Notes: generated by a model from the letters alone, not told the origin. Counted from the stretch's first letter, positions 36,087-45,118 are shown. The stretch: 64,000 nt of DNA from Rhodoligotrophos sp. CJ14 (GCF_038811545.1 NZ_CP133319.1:4166001-4230000); one strand, 5' to 3'. Translations and numbers: made by a program.

Positions 36087-37276
36087 AGGATCGCGAGCGC
36101 ATCCGCTTGCGTCTTCACGGGCCGGATATTCGCCTGCACGAAGGCATTGCCGAGGCTGGTCTCGGCAATGCGGCTAAGCGCCTCTTCCGGCACGTCGAGC
36201 TGCGAAATGCGTGTCGGAAGGCCGAGCCCGGCGATGAAGTCGCGCACCGCATCCGCCGCCTTCACGCCCGGCCGGTTGAATGCGGCTGCGATTTCCGCCT
36301 GCCGCTCGGACGACATTGGCTCGTTATAGGTCAGGACTGCCGGCAACAGCACACAGGAGGTGATGCCATGCGGAACACCTGCCACCGCTCCGAGCTGGTG
36401 ACCGAGCCCATGGCTTGCACCATAAGGGACGCGGCCGATCGTCGATCCGGCAAGCCAGACCCCGAGCTGGCAATGATGACGCGCTGCAATACTATTGGGT
36501 TGGGCGTGCGATCCGCGAAGCCCCTCCTGCAAGAGCTTGAGGCCGCGCAGCGCGAGCGCATCGGTGAGCGGGGTCGCATCTCGCGACAGCACGGCCTCGA
36601 TGCCGTGATCAACCGAGCGGATCCCCGTCGACAGCCACAGATCCGGTGGCGTCTCCGCGCCAAGCCATGGATCATAGACCACCACATCCGGCGCGAGCGT
36701 CTCGGACCGGAAGATATGCTTGATGCCGGTCGTCATGTCCGTTGCCCCGCCGATAATGCCGAACTCGGCCGCCGACAATGTGGTCGGCACCGCGATGATC
36801 GGCAGGGATCCAGGCTCGGGCAGGCGGCGCCCGCTCTGATCCCCGCGCAGACCGAGCAGGCCTTCCCTGTCCCTTTGTCCCGCGGCGATCGCAAGTCGGG
36901 CGATCTTGGCCGCGTCGATGGCGCTGCCGCCCCCGAACACCACGATCAGGTCCGGGTTGAGCCGGTCGATCGTTTCAACGAGGTCCAGCACGACCTCGAG
37001 CGGCGTGTGCGGCTTCAGCGCGCTGAATACCGGGCAGGTGGAGGAGCCGAGGCGAGCAAGCGTGTTCTGCACGGTCCGGTTGGCAAGAAGCGACGAGGTT
37101 ACGACCGGCAGCACCCTACGTGCCCCACGCTCGGAGGCAAGGCGCGAAATCGCCTCCTCGGCATGACATCCATAATGGACGATCGGAAGACGGAACAGGT
37201 TGAGCATCCCGGCCCCAATGGCGGGATCAGCTTCGATCTTCGGTGGATTTGCGCTCAACTGCTGCCCTCCCATCAT
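36068..37276 (-). CDS. Iron-containing alcohol dehydrogenase / maleylacetate reductase family
   Basis: A group III dehydrogenase of about 400 residues. VVFGGGSAIDAAKI binds the dinucleotide, and PTTLSAAEFG follows. The metal-site region reads GIRSVDHGIEAVLS, with later histidines in GASHGLGHQLGAVAGVPHG. The RSVDH pattern is nearer to maleylacetate reductases than to Fe-alcohol dehydrogenases. Starts at ATG 37276 or TTG 37258 are possible; GGGAGGG six bases before the TTG favours the latter. It is divergent from the MaoC-thiolase operon and separates it from the Liv operon. Confidence 0.88.
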   Translation of the reverse strand: MMGGQQLSANPPKIEADPAIGAGMLNLFRLPIVHYGCHAEEAISRLASERGARRVLPVVTSSLLANRTVQNTLARLGSSTCPVFSALKPHTPLEVVLDLVETIDRLNPDLIVVFGGGSAIDAAKIARLAIAAGQRDREGLLGLRGDQSGRRLPEPGSLPIIAVPTTLSAAEFGIIGGATDMTTGIKHIFRSETLAPDVVVYDPWLGAETPPDLWLSTGIRSVDHGIEAVLSRDATPLTDALALRGLKLLQEGLRGSHAQPNSIAARHHCQLGVWLAGSTIGRVPYGASHGLGHQLGAVAGVPHGITSCVLLPAVLTYNEPMSSERQAEIAAAFNRPGVKAADAVRDFIAGLGLPTRISQLDVPEEALSRIAETSLGNAFVQANIRPVKTQADALAILKLAYA

Positions 37277-37444
37277 CCTGCACCGGGTGCACCCGCTACC
37301 GCGGTGTCCGATTTGCATTCGAACCTAACCTATTCTGGCGGCTGACAATAACCCGTGAGGTGATCACTTGCTAATGCTCATCCATGTCAAATCCCGATCT
37401 CGCCTTGAAGCTGCACGCGCCGTGCGGTCTCGAAAGGCCAGGTC

Positions 37445-37843
37445 ATGAGCGGGCAACCCTTTTGGACCTTCGACCGCTTCGAGCCCGGCGCGCTGGTGGG
37501 AGAAAGCGAACTCGTACTCGATCGCGAGCAGATCCTGCGGTGGAAGCTCTTGTTTCCCGGCGAAAACCAGGCGGAGGCAGCCCCGCCGGGGCTTCTAATT
37601 GCCATGCTGATGAAGGGCTATATGCAAGTGATCGCATCGCGGCCACCCGGAAACGTGCATGCCGGACAAAGCCTCCGCTGGACCGGCGCGCGCGTGACTG
37701 AAGGTGCCCGCCTCAAAGCTCGCTTTCACTGTCTCGACAAGGAAATCCGGAAAGAGCGGCGCTGGCTTCACCTCTCCGCTGAGCTCTCCGCCGGTGGAAC
37801 ACCGGTCCTGTCCGGTGAGATGACCATGTTATGGGCGGCTTGA
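37445..37843 (+). CDS. MaoC-like hotdog protein lacking the hydratase motif
   Basis: A 132-residue hotdog-fold protein beginning MSGQPFWTFDRFEPGALVG. The Asp-x4-His pair of active MaoC hydratases cannot be found. It is probably the non-catalytic half of a heteromer with the next gene product, as small MaoC-like proteins are in some steroid-degradation hydratases. The gap to the next start is 13 bp. Confidence 0.75.
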   Translation: MSGQPFWTFDRFEPGALVGESELVLDREQILRWKLLFPGENQAEAAPPGLLIAMLMKGYMQVIASRPPGNVHAGQSLRWTGARVTEGARLKARFHCLDKEIRKERRWLHLSAELSAGGTPVLSGEMTMLWAA

Positions 37844-37856
37844 GGGGAGGGCGACA

Positions 37857-38267
37857 ATGAACGCAACAGACCACGAATGGCCCAGGCAACTCGCTCCGGT
37901 GAGCCTCACCGCCAATGCAGAATCGATCGCGCTCTACGCGGAGCTCACCTCGGACTTCAACCCCATCCATCTCGATGCGGAATTCGCAGCGGGCACGCCG
38001 TTCGGCAAGCCCATTGCCCATGGCACCATGGTGCTCAATCTCGTCTGGATCTCGCTGAGTGAGACCTTTCCCCGCCTGGATTTGCCCTGGGCGGCTGAGA
38101 TCCGCTTTCTCAAGCCCGTCAAGATTGGCGACACCGTGACGGCCAGCGGATTGCTCAGTGAGCAGCCGGGCCGCTACGAGGTGGCCGTGCGCAACGAGGC
38201 TGGCGATATCGTCCTTGCGGGATCTGTTCAGCTCGATGCCGCAGGCCGGGGGAGGAGCGAGGCATGA
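37857..38267 (+). CDS. MaoC family enoyl-CoA hydratase-like protein
   Basis: A 136-residue hotdog hydratase with the intact motif Asp33/His38 in TSDFNPIHLDAEFA, then FGKPIAHGTMVLNL. The gene follows a MaoC-like gene without the motif and overlaps the thiolase-fold gene by 4 bp. Paired active and inactive MaoC subunits are known for bulky acyl-CoA substrates. Confidence 0.9.
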   Translation: MNATDHEWPRQLAPVSLTANAESIALYAELTSDFNPIHLDAEFAAGTPFGKPIAHGTMVLNLVWISLSETFPRLDLPWAAEIRFLKPVKIGDTVTASGLLSEQPGRYEVAVRNEAGDIVLAGSVQLDAAGRGRSEA

Positions 38268-39409
38268 CGGGCGCCTGGATTGCCGGTTTTGGACAGACCG
38301 ACTTCGGCCGTCTTGAAGGCCGTGACACCCTCGATCTCATGTCGCAGGCAGCTGGCTTGGCTCTGGACAATGCAGGCTTTGCCAGGGAAGAAATCGATGG
38401 CCTGCTGACTGGCTACTCGACCGCGTTTCCCCACCTCATGCTTGCCAATCTCTTTGCCGAGCATTTCGGCCTCCTGCCCAGCTATTGCCATGGCATCCAG
38501 ATGGGTGGCGCCACCGGTTGCGCGCTCATCATGCTGGGCAAGCTGCTGATCGAGGCCGGCCAGTGCCGTAACGTGCTGGTGGTCGCGGGCGAGAACCGCC
38601 TGAGCAATCCCGGCGGGCGCGACAGCGCAATCCAGACCTTGGCGCAGGTGGGCCATGCCGATTACGAAGTGCCCTATGGGGCAAGCATTCCCGCCTATTA
38701 CGGTCTGCTCGCATCGAGCTATATGGATCGCTACGGTCTCACTGAAGCGGATCTGGCGGAGCTCGCGGTGCTGATGCGGGCGAATGCTGCCCTCAATCCG
38801 CAGGCTCATTTGCGCGAACCGATCACGGTGGCGGACGTCTTGAGCTCGCGCCCCATCGCGACACCGCTGAAACTGCTCGACTGCTGCCCGATTTCCGATG
38901 GCGGTACGGCCGTGCTGCTGACCGCTGATGAGAACCGCGCCAAGGGCATCCGGCTTGTGGCGGCGGGCCAGGCCCATTTGCACCAGCATGTCAGTGCGAT
39001 CAGGGATATCAGCGACCTCGGGGCGTATCAGGCAGCACAGCGCGCCTTTGCTGGCTCCGGGCTGAAGACGGCCGATATCGAAATGGCCGGGATCTATGAT
39101 TCTTTCAGCATCACCCTGGCGATCCTTCTGGAAGAGCTCGGTCTCTGCGGCAGGGGTCAATCAGGTGCCGCCGCGCGGGCGGGCCGCTTCGGGCCAAAGG
39201 GCGAGTTGCCACTCAACACCCATGGCGGTCTGCTCTCTTTCGGCCATTCCGGTGTGGCCGGCGGTATGGCCCATCTGATCGAGGTCGCGCGCCAGATGGC
39301 CGGGGAGGCGGGGGAGCGGCAAGTGCAGAAGCAGCCGAAGACAGGCTTCGTTCACGGCGATGGCGGCGTGCTCTCCGCGCATGTCAGCCTGCTACTGGCG
39401 AGAGGATAG
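38264..39409 (+). CDS. Thiolase-fold protein without the nucleophilic Cys (Ltp2-like)
   Basis: A 381-residue thiolase-superfamily protein related to the one at 27406. The CxxG nucleophile site reads GIQMGGAT, with Ile78 at the Cys position. GIYDSF (276-281), LNTHGG and GHSG are kept. The position between a MaoC pair and a DUF35 gene matches the Ltp2 aldolase layout of steroid side-chain cleavage. A retro-aldol role is inferred, not shown. Confidence 0.85.
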   Translation: MTGAWIAGFGQTDFGRLEGRDTLDLMSQAAGLALDNAGFAREEIDGLLTGYSTAFPHLMLANLFAEHFGLLPSYCHGIQMGGATGCALIMLGKLLIEAGQCRNVLVVAGENRLSNPGGRDSAIQTLAQVGHADYEVPYGASIPAYYGLLASSYMDRYGLTEADLAELAVLMRANAALNPQAHLREPITVADVLSSRPIATPLKLLDCCPISDGGTAVLLTADENRAKGIRLVAAGQAHLHQHVSAIRDISDLGAYQAAQRAFAGSGLKTADIEMAGIYDSFSITLAILLEELGLCGRGQSGAAARAGRFGPKGELPLNTHGGLLSFGHSGVAGGMAHLIEVARQMAGEAGERQVQKQPKTGFVHGDGGVLSAHVSLLLARG

Positions 39410-39415
39410 GCTTTG

Positions 39416-39790
39416 ATGAAAGCCCTTATGGACGAATATCGGCAATATGCCCGCGAGGGCAGGATTGCCTATCAGCATTGCGAGAGCTGCGGCCACGATC
39501 AGGCCTTCATCCGGCCCTTCTGCGCCAAATGCGGTGAGACGCACCTGGCCTGGAGGATGGCCGCCGGCAGCGGCAAGGTCGCCGCACTGTCGGTCGTGCA
39601 CCGTGCGCCGACAGCGGATTATCGGGACAAGGTGCCTTATGCGATCGCCCTGGTCGATCTGGACGAAGGTTTGCGGATGATGGCGCATGCCCCGGTCGAC
39701 CTTGAGATCGGTGACAGTGTCAAGCTCAAGCTTGAGCCGCAGGATGGCGCCTATCTCGCGCGCTGCCAACGCCTCTCGTCGAGAGCGTGA
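39416..39790 (+). CDS. DUF35 OB-fold / zinc-ribbon protein
   Basis: A 124-residue partner protein for the thiolase-fold enzyme just upstream (6-bp gap). The zinc ribbon is CESCGHDQAFIRPFCAKCG (residues about 21-39). The OB fold includes GKVAALSVVHRAPTADYRDKVPY in pieces. It ends the operon; no hairpin is obvious before the convergent ABC gene. Confidence 0.9.
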   Translation: MKALMDEYRQYAREGRIAYQHCESCGHDQAFIRPFCAKCGETHLAWRMAAGSGKVAALSVVHRAPTADYRDKVPYAIALVDLDEGLRMMAHAPVDLEIGDSVKLKLEPQDGAYLARCQRLSSRA

Positions 39791-39828
39791 GGCGAGCCCA
39801 CATGCTTGCCGGGCGATATCGATAGTCC

Positions 39829-40890
39829 TCAGCTCGGCTCGGCCTCCAATAGGACGGCGCTGTCCTTTGGCACGACGACCAGCACGGACTGCCCGACCTC
39901 GGCGCCCGGATTTGCGGTGGCTGAAGCGGTGATCATCTGGCCATCGCCGAGCTTGAGCTGATAGTCCGTATAGACGCCGCGATAGGTGATCCGTGCAAGC
40001 TCGGCGGGAAAGCTGAGGTCCTGAGGTCCGGGCGTTCCATTGATCCTCAGGTTCTCGCCGCGGATCGCCACCGCCGGTGGCTCAGCGAGCCGCGCTTGCG
40101 ACGCCGGAACAGGCAGCCGGAACGCCGCGCAGGTAAAAGCACCATCGGCAATCCGGCCGGTGATCACGTTGCTGCCGCGGAAGAAATCCGCGACGAACTT
40201 GGTGCGCGGTCGCCGGAACAGGGCATGCGGCTCATCCACCTGTACCAGATGGCCGCGATTGAGCACCGCCACGCGGTCGCTCATGGTCAGCGCTTCTTCC
40301 TGGTCGTGGGTGACATAGACGAAGCTCGTTCCGGTGGCGCGCTGAATATCCTTGAGCTGTGCCTGCATCTCCCGTCGGATCTTTTCATCCAGCGCCGATA
40401 AGGGCTCGTCCAGGAGCAGAAGCCGCGGCCCCGGCGCGAGCGCCCGGGCGATGGCCACACGCTGTTGCTCGCCGCCGGAAAGCCGCGTGACCGGCCGCTG
40501 CTCGAAGCCCGGCAAGTTGACCAGCTCCAAGAGCTCCGACACGCGCTTGGCAATTGCGCCGCGGTCCATGGCCTTGCGCCGCAGCCCATAGCCGACGTTC
40601 TGCGCAACCGTCATATGTGGGAAATTGGCATATTGCTGAAACACCATGCCAAGCTCCCGCCGCCATGGCGGAAGCTCGGTCACGTCCTGGCCGCTGATCA
40701 GGATCCGGCCTGCATCTGGCTGTTCGAGCCCGGCGATCATCCGCAGCACGGTCGATTTGCCCGACCCGCTCGGACCCAGCATGGTGAAGAACTCGCCATT
40801 GCCCACCTGCAGGTCGACCCCGGCTGCTGTGACCAGCGCGCCGAACCTTTTTTCAACCTTGCTGACATGGAGAAGGGGTTGAGCTGCCAT
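39829..40890 (-). CDS. ABC transporter ATP-binding protein (PotA-like)
   Basis: A 353-residue ATPase of the spermidine/putrescine and iron importer type. Walker A is GPSGSGKST, the Q loop VFQQYANFP, the signature LSGGEQQRVAIARAL, and Walker B LLLLDEPLSALDEK. A C-terminal TOBE-like regulatory domain fills about 250-350. It is the last gene of an operon with two permeases, a binding protein and a pyroglutamyl-peptidase gene. The start is at 40890; the frame is open further upstream but that overlaps pcp. Confidence 0.93.
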   Translation of the reverse strand: MAAQPLLHVSKVEKRFGALVTAAGVDLQVGNGEFFTMLGPSGSGKSTVLRMIAGLEQPDAGRILISGQDVTELPPWRRELGMVFQQYANFPHMTVAQNVGYGLRRKAMDRGAIAKRVSELLELVNLPGFEQRPVTRLSGGEQQRVAIARALAPGPRLLLLDEPLSALDEKIRREMQAQLKDIQRATGTSFVYVTHDQEEALTMSDRVAVLNRGHLVQVDEPHALFRRPRTKFVADFFRGSNVITGRIADGAFTCAAFRLPVPASQARLAEPPAVAIRGENLRINGTPGPQDLSFPAELARITYRGVYTDYQLKLGDGQMITASATANPGAEVGQSVLVVVPKDSAVLLEAEPS

Positions 40891-40895
40891 ACGTC

Positions 40896-41555
40896 TCAAA
40901 TCCCGGCGACAGAGACGGCCAAGGTGGTGCGCACTGCCTCCACCATCATCTCGAGGCTCATCGAGGCGAGATCCGCCCGCTGATGAAGCTCGAGCTGGCC
41001 CTGTTCGCTCAACTCGTCCAGCAGCTCGGCCACCTGCTGCGGCAGGTAGGGCAGATGCACGAAGCCGCAGTGGGCAGGATGGTCCACCTGTTCGCACGCA
41101 CCCAACGCGCGATAGAGCGTCGTGTTGCAGAGAAATGTGCCGGCAGTGTCCGAGACGCGCGCCGGAATGCCTTTGCGGCGCAGCGCGATGATGATATCGC
41201 CAACGGGCAGCGTGACCGCACGGGCAACCGGCCCCCGCGCATCGACCGGATCGTCACGCATCAGGGTCCCGTCATTGTCGGGGATCTCAAAACTGGCGCG
41301 GTTCACCGCCACCCGTTCGAGCCGGATCATCGGCTCGCCCGGCCACAACCCGGTTGAGAGGACAACCGCCGGCCGGAACGTTGCGATCGCCTCCTCCAGC
41401 GGGTCCTTGGCCGCGGTGAACGAGCAGGGCAACAGCAGGCCGTGCACTGTCGCTCCCTCGATGCGGCTGCCATCGAGTGCCCGCAAGACCTCCGCGGATG
41501 GGTTGAGCTGCCGTCCGCCATAGGGCTGAAAGCCGGTCAGGAGAATATCGGCCAT
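40896..41555 (-). CDS. pcp: Pyroglutamyl-peptidase I
   Basis: A 219-residue cysteine peptidase (family C15) that removes N-terminal pyroglutamate from peptides. The catalytic triad is visible as Glu80 (IRLERVAVN), Cys143 (SDTAGTFLCN) and His167 (GFVHLPYLP). It opens LLTGFQPYGG, where the family usually has LLTGFEPFGG. It lies inside the PotABCD-type operon, 5 bp before the ATPase start. The product, 5-oxoproline, is the substrate of the divergent oxoprolinase, so import, cleavage and ring-opening may be linked. Confidence 0.93.
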   Translation of the reverse strand: MADILLTGFQPYGGRQLNPSAEVLRALDGSRIEGATVHGLLLPCSFTAAKDPLEEAIATFRPAVVLSTGLWPGEPMIRLERVAVNRASFEIPDNDGTLMRDDPVDARGPVARAVTLPVGDIIIALRRKGIPARVSDTAGTFLCNTTLYRALGACEQVDHPAHCGFVHLPYLPQQVAELLDELSEQGQLELHQRADLASMSLEMMVEAVRTTLAVSVAGI

Positions 41556-41565
41556 GATGTCGATC

Positions 41566-42330
41566 CTAGCTTTGCTGCTGCTTGCGGCCCAACCCGACCA
41601 GAACCAGGATGAGCAGCAGGGTGATGATGATGATCAGGCTCATCAGCGCATACATGTTCGGCGTGAGGCCGACCTGCTGATAGCGCGACCAGATGAAGGT
41701 CTGCACCGTGTTGTTGCCGCCCTGTACCACCGCCGTGCGCACTGTTTCGTTGAACGACAGGATGATGGAGAAGGTGGCGGCCCCGGTCAGGCCAGGAGCG
41801 ATTTGGGGGAGCTCCACCTCACGGAACGCCTGCAGCCGGTTGGCCCCTGACGTATAGGCGGCCTCGAGATAAAGGGTATCGAAACCGGACATCACCGTGA
41901 GGATGATCAGGAAGGCAAACGGCAGCGCCCATAGGGTCTGCACCACGGCCATGGTGAACAGCGAGGGATCGATGCCGGTCAGCTTGAAGAACAGGCTGGT
42001 GGACACGCCCATGCTCACCCCGGGAATGAAGAGCGGCAGCAGGACTATGGTGATGATCAGTCGCGGCAGGCCGAAGCTGCGCACCGCCTGGGCTGCCGCC
42101 AGCCCGAGCAGCGGCGCGGCGATGCCGACGATCGCGGCGAGCAGCACCGAATTGGTGAGCGCGCTCACCAGGGTCGGATCGGCGCCGATTGCTGCGAAAT
42201 TCTTGAGGGTTGCCGCCCCGGTCTGCGGGTCGCGTATGGCCAAGAGCAGCGGCGGCACGAGCGGCGCATAGAGGAAGAGCAGGACCACCGCAAGGCACAG
42301 CCACACGAGAAGGTGCACGCTTCCTCTCAT
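41566..42330 (-). CDS. ABC transporter permease (PotC-like)
   Basis: A 254-residue inner-membrane permease with about six hydrophobic segments. The EAA loop that contacts the ATPase reads LEAAYTSGANRLQAFREVELPQI. It starts one base after the stop of the other permease, so the pair is co-expressed. Confidence 0.92.
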   Translation of the reverse strand: MRGSVHLLVWLCLAVVLLFLYAPLVPPLLLAIRDPQTGAATLKNFAAIGADPTLVSALTNSVLLAAIVGIAAPLLGLAAAQAVRSFGLPRLIITIVLLPLFIPGVSMGVSTSLFFKLTGIDPSLFTMAVVQTLWALPFAFLIILTVMSGFDTLYLEAAYTSGANRLQAFREVELPQIAPGLTGAATFSIILSFNETVRTAVVQGGNNTVQTFIWSRYQQVGLTPNMYALMSLIIIITLLLILVLVGLGRKQQQS

Positions 42331-42331
42331 G

Positions 42332-43207
42332 TCAGCGCCCCAGCACTTTGCCGAGGAACAGGCGCAAATCGAAGAACCTGAGCCAGAGCAGCAGCATGAT
42401 CAGCATGCAGCCGACCACCACTGTCGACATGGCGGCGGCCATGGGATAGTTCAGCACGTCGAGCGAGCTGGTGATCGCATTGCCCATGAGCTGATAGCCG
42501 ACCCCGCCCAGGATCTGCGACACGGCGACCTCACCAAAAGCGCCCACAAAGCCGAAAATGGCCGCCGCGAACACGCCGGGCAGCGAAAGGGGGAGCACCA
42601 CCCGCAGGAAAGTTTGCAGCGGCGCTTCGCCCAGCATCCAGCTGGCCTCGATGAGGCGCCTGTCGATCGCGCTTAAGGAGAGCCAGATCGGATAGACCAT
42701 GAATGGCATATAGGCGGCGATCAGTCCGAGATAGACAGCGAAATCGGAAAACAACAGCCAGTCGAGCGGCTCGTTGATCACGCCCGTGCCGAGCAGGAAC
42801 TGGTTCACCGGTCCGGTGCGCCCGAGCAGATAGGCCCAGGCGAACGTCCTAATCACATAGTTCACGAGGAACGGAACTGAGAGCAGGAACAGGAAGATCC
42901 TGGTCTGGCTGGGCTTCAGCCGGAAGGTGATGAGATAGGCGACCGCATAGGCGATCAGCAGCATGATCAGGGTTGAGCTGATCGCCACGAAGAAGCTGCG
43001 CTTCAGTACGGAGAAGCGCGCGCCCTCAAAGAACAGCCCATAAGAGGTGAGGGTGAAGCCTGGCTGCATCCCGATCATCTTCCGCTCCCAGAAGCTGACG
43101 AGGAGCGTCAGCACCAGGGGCACGATGATGGCGAGCGCACAGAGCAGGACCGGCCCCGCGAGCAGGACCAGTGCTGCCGGATCACGACGCTTCACGGCAA
43201 GGCTCAT
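42332..43207 (-). CDS. ABC transporter permease (PotB-like)
   Basis: A 291-residue permease with six hydrophobic segments and a large first periplasmic loop. The EAA-like loop is LIEASWMLGEAPLQTFLRVVLPLS in pieces near 190-215. It follows the binding-protein gene by 15 bp in the order binding protein - B - C - pcp - ATPase. Confidence 0.92.
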   Translation of the reverse strand: MSLAVKRRDPAALVLLAGPVLLCALAIIVPLVLTLLVSFWERKMIGMQPGFTLTSYGLFFEGARFSVLKRSFFVAISSTLIMLLIAYAVAYLITFRLKPSQTRIFLFLLSVPFLVNYVIRTFAWAYLLGRTGPVNQFLLGTGVINEPLDWLLFSDFAVYLGLIAAYMPFMVYPIWLSLSAIDRRLIEASWMLGEAPLQTFLRVVLPLSLPGVFAAAIFGFVGAFGEVAVSQILGGVGYQLMGNAITSSLDVLNYPMAAAMSTVVVGCMLIMLLLWLRFFDLRLFLGKVLGR

Positions 43208-43222
43208 CTCGACCTCGAGACC

Positions 43223-44389
43223 TCAAGCTGCCTTGAACCGCTGCCATTCCTCCTCATAGGTCTCGATATTGGTCGGCCAGCGCGCCTGCCAGGTGCCGCC
43301 GGCCTCGAATTTCTGCTTCACGCCCGCATCGATCTCGGCGATCCGCTTGGCGGTGGCCGCGTCGAACTTGTCGGACTTCGCAGCGAAAGCTGGCGCGTCC
43401 GGATTGGTCATGTAGCCGCGCAGGCTGGTGATCATCGCGCCATATTCTGGGCTCAGCATATAGTCGAGCAGCTGGTAGGAAGCCTCGATCTTGTCCGGCG
43501 ACCGGTCGCCATTGACGAGATAGGCCGCCATGGCCCAGAGCAGATAGCCCTCTTTCGGTTTGGCATAGACCGCATCCACGCCTTTCGCCTTTGCCGCGAA
43601 CACCATCGGCTCCCAGCAGTCCATCACGTAGACCTCCTGGTTGACCAACAGGTTCACCGCCTGCTCGAAGCTCGACCAGATGACCCGGAACTGACCTTCC
43701 TTTTTCTTCTCGATGAGGAAATCGACGACCTTGGCGATCTCCTCCTTGCTCATGTCCGAGGGATCTTTGATATCCGCAAGGCCTGCCGACTTCAGATAAA
43801 GCGCGGTCTTCTGGCCTGCAGTGGTGTAGTTGTCTTCCAGCGCGACGAAACCCTTGAACTTGGGGTCGAACAGCGCCCCGTAGGAATCGAGCGTGCCGCC
43901 GGTCTTTTCCGGCAGATAGGCGAAGGAATCGCCCTGCAGCACGGTCGGCACGCCATAGATCTTGCCGTCATAGCCGATGAAATCGAAGCCCTTGGAGCCC
44001 GGCTTGAAGAAATCGGCGATATAGGCGTTGTTCTGCCAATTCTTGAGTCGGCTCACATCGAGCGGCAGGATGAGCTCGTTCTCGACCAGCGGCTTCTGCA
44101 TGCCGCCGACAATGTTGATGATGTCGTAGGACTGGCGACCGCCCCCGGCGATGAGCTGATTGAGCACGGCCGACGGGCCATTGCCGATCGACACCACATT
44201 GACGCTATTGCCCGTTTCTTTCGTATAGGTCGCCCAATCGCCATTCGGGTCACCGACCCCGATATCCGCCAGCGTCACCGTTTGACCCGCCGCCAGGGCC
44301 AAGCCCGGCCGCAGGCTGAGCGCTGCAGCGCCCATCGCTGCCGATGTAAGCAAGGTTCGGCGGCTCACCGCCTTCAGCATGATGGTCAT
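43223..44389 (-). CDS. Extracellular solute-binding protein (PotD-like)
   Basis: A 388-residue periplasmic protein with a twin-arginine-like signal: SRRTLLTSAAMGAAALSLRP, ending LALAAG. The mature part fits the PotD/iron-binding family (TWQARWPTNIETYEEEW near the end). The ligand is unknown; with pcp and oxoprolinase beside it, pyroglutamate or a pyroglutamyl peptide is a reasonable guess. The start at 44389 follows GGGAGGG. Confidence 0.9.
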   Translation of the reverse strand: MTIMLKAVSRRTLLTSAAMGAAALSLRPGLALAAGQTVTLADIGVGDPNGDWATYTKETGNSVNVVSIGNGPSAVLNQLIAGGGRQSYDIINIVGGMQKPLVENELILPLDVSRLKNWQNNAYIADFFKPGSKGFDFIGYDGKIYGVPTVLQGDSFAYLPEKTGGTLDSYGALFDPKFKGFVALEDNYTTAGQKTALYLKSAGLADIKDPSDMSKEEIAKVVDFLIEKKKEGQFRVIWSSFEQAVNLLVNQEVYVMDCWEPMVFAAKAKGVDAVYAKPKEGYLLWAMAAYLVNGDRSPDKIEASYQLLDYMLSPEYGAMITSLRGYMTNPDAPAFAAKSDKFDAATAKRIAEIDAGVKQKFEAGGTWQARWPTNIETYEEEWQRFKAA

Positions 44390-44441
44390 GACACCCTCCC
44401 GTTCCCAAGGAACCCCTCGTCCGAGCATGATGATGGCGAAA

Positions 44442-44482
44442 TGTCGATAACTTGTCGAGAAGTTGCTTCGAGCGTATCGACA
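44442..44482. promoter_or_regulatory. Inverted repeats before the PotD-like operon
   Basis: TGTCGATA (44442-44449) and TATCGACA (44475-44482) are perfect 8-bp arms. AACTTGTCGAGAAGTT (44449-44464), with 5-bp arms, lies between them. They sit in the 93-bp gap between the MarR-like gene and the binding-protein gene. The TATCGA core recurs in the divergent promoter at 45067-45080. Confidence 0.5.
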
Positions 44483-45004
44483 CTATAACGATGCCGCGGC
44501 CCGGGCCGCCTGATCGTAATAGCCGGAAAGCGTGCGCATCTGCGCGGCGATGCGCGACATGCTTGCTTCATCGAGCCCGAGCGATGCCACGGGTTGCACC
44601 AGCAAGGCCTCCCGAATGGCCTTGTAACGTTCACAGGCCTTGGTGCCGGCAGGTGTGGCGGAGATGAACTTCTCCTTCCCCTGGCGATGACTGCTCACGA
44701 ATTTCAGCCGTTCGAGCTTCTTCACCGAATAGCTCACCACATGGGTATCCTCGATATTCAGCACGAAACAGAGATCCGCAAGGCGCTTCGCCTTGGAGCG
44801 GTGCTGCACGGAATGGAGCACAAGAACGTCGATGGCCGAGAGATCGGGCAGACCTGCCGCGGCCATCGCTCGCACCATCCATCGCTGGAAGGCATGTGAG
44901 ACGAGAATCAGGCCAAACTCGAATTCCGAGAGCACCGGCAGGGCGCCGCTGGCCAGATGGGCTGACGAAACGATGGGGCCGGGAGCGGGTGAGGAAAGCG
45001 ACAC
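44483..45004 (-). CDS. MarR-like winged-helix regulator
   Basis: A 173-residue winged-helix protein. The HTH region is [31 protein letters not shown] in pieces (about 75-105), followed by a wing with [17 protein letters not shown]. It starts with GTG at 45004, nine bases after GGAG. It stands between the importer operon (same strand) and the divergent oxoprolinase gene, so it is the likely controller of both. Confidence 0.85.
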   Translation of the reverse strand: MSLSSPAPGPIVSSAHLASGALPVLSEFEFGLILVSHAFQRWMVRAMAAAGLPDLSAIDVLVLHSVQHRSKAKRLADLCFVLNIEDTHVVSYSVKKLERLKFVSSHRQGKEKFISATPAGTKACERYKAIREALLVQPVASLGLDEASMSRIAAQMRTLSGYYDQAARAAASL

Positions 45005-45049
45005 GTCGAGCGTCTCCGAATTGCGTTGAGGGGACCAGGTTCAACGATG

Positions 45050-45080
45050 TTGACAATATGCTGGCATTTTATCGATAAAA
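45050..45080 (+). promoter_or_regulatory. Oxoprolinase promoter with a 14-bp palindrome
   Basis: TTGACA (45050-45055) is an ideal -35 box. GATAAA (45074-45079) is a 4/6 -10 box at 18-bp spacing. TTTTATCGATAAAA (45067-45080) is a perfect 14-bp palindrome that covers the -10 box, which suits repression by the adjacent MarR-like protein. Confidence 0.6.
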
Positions 45081-45118
45081 CACGCAGCGTTGAATGCCAC
45101 ATTGATAATGGGAAAACG

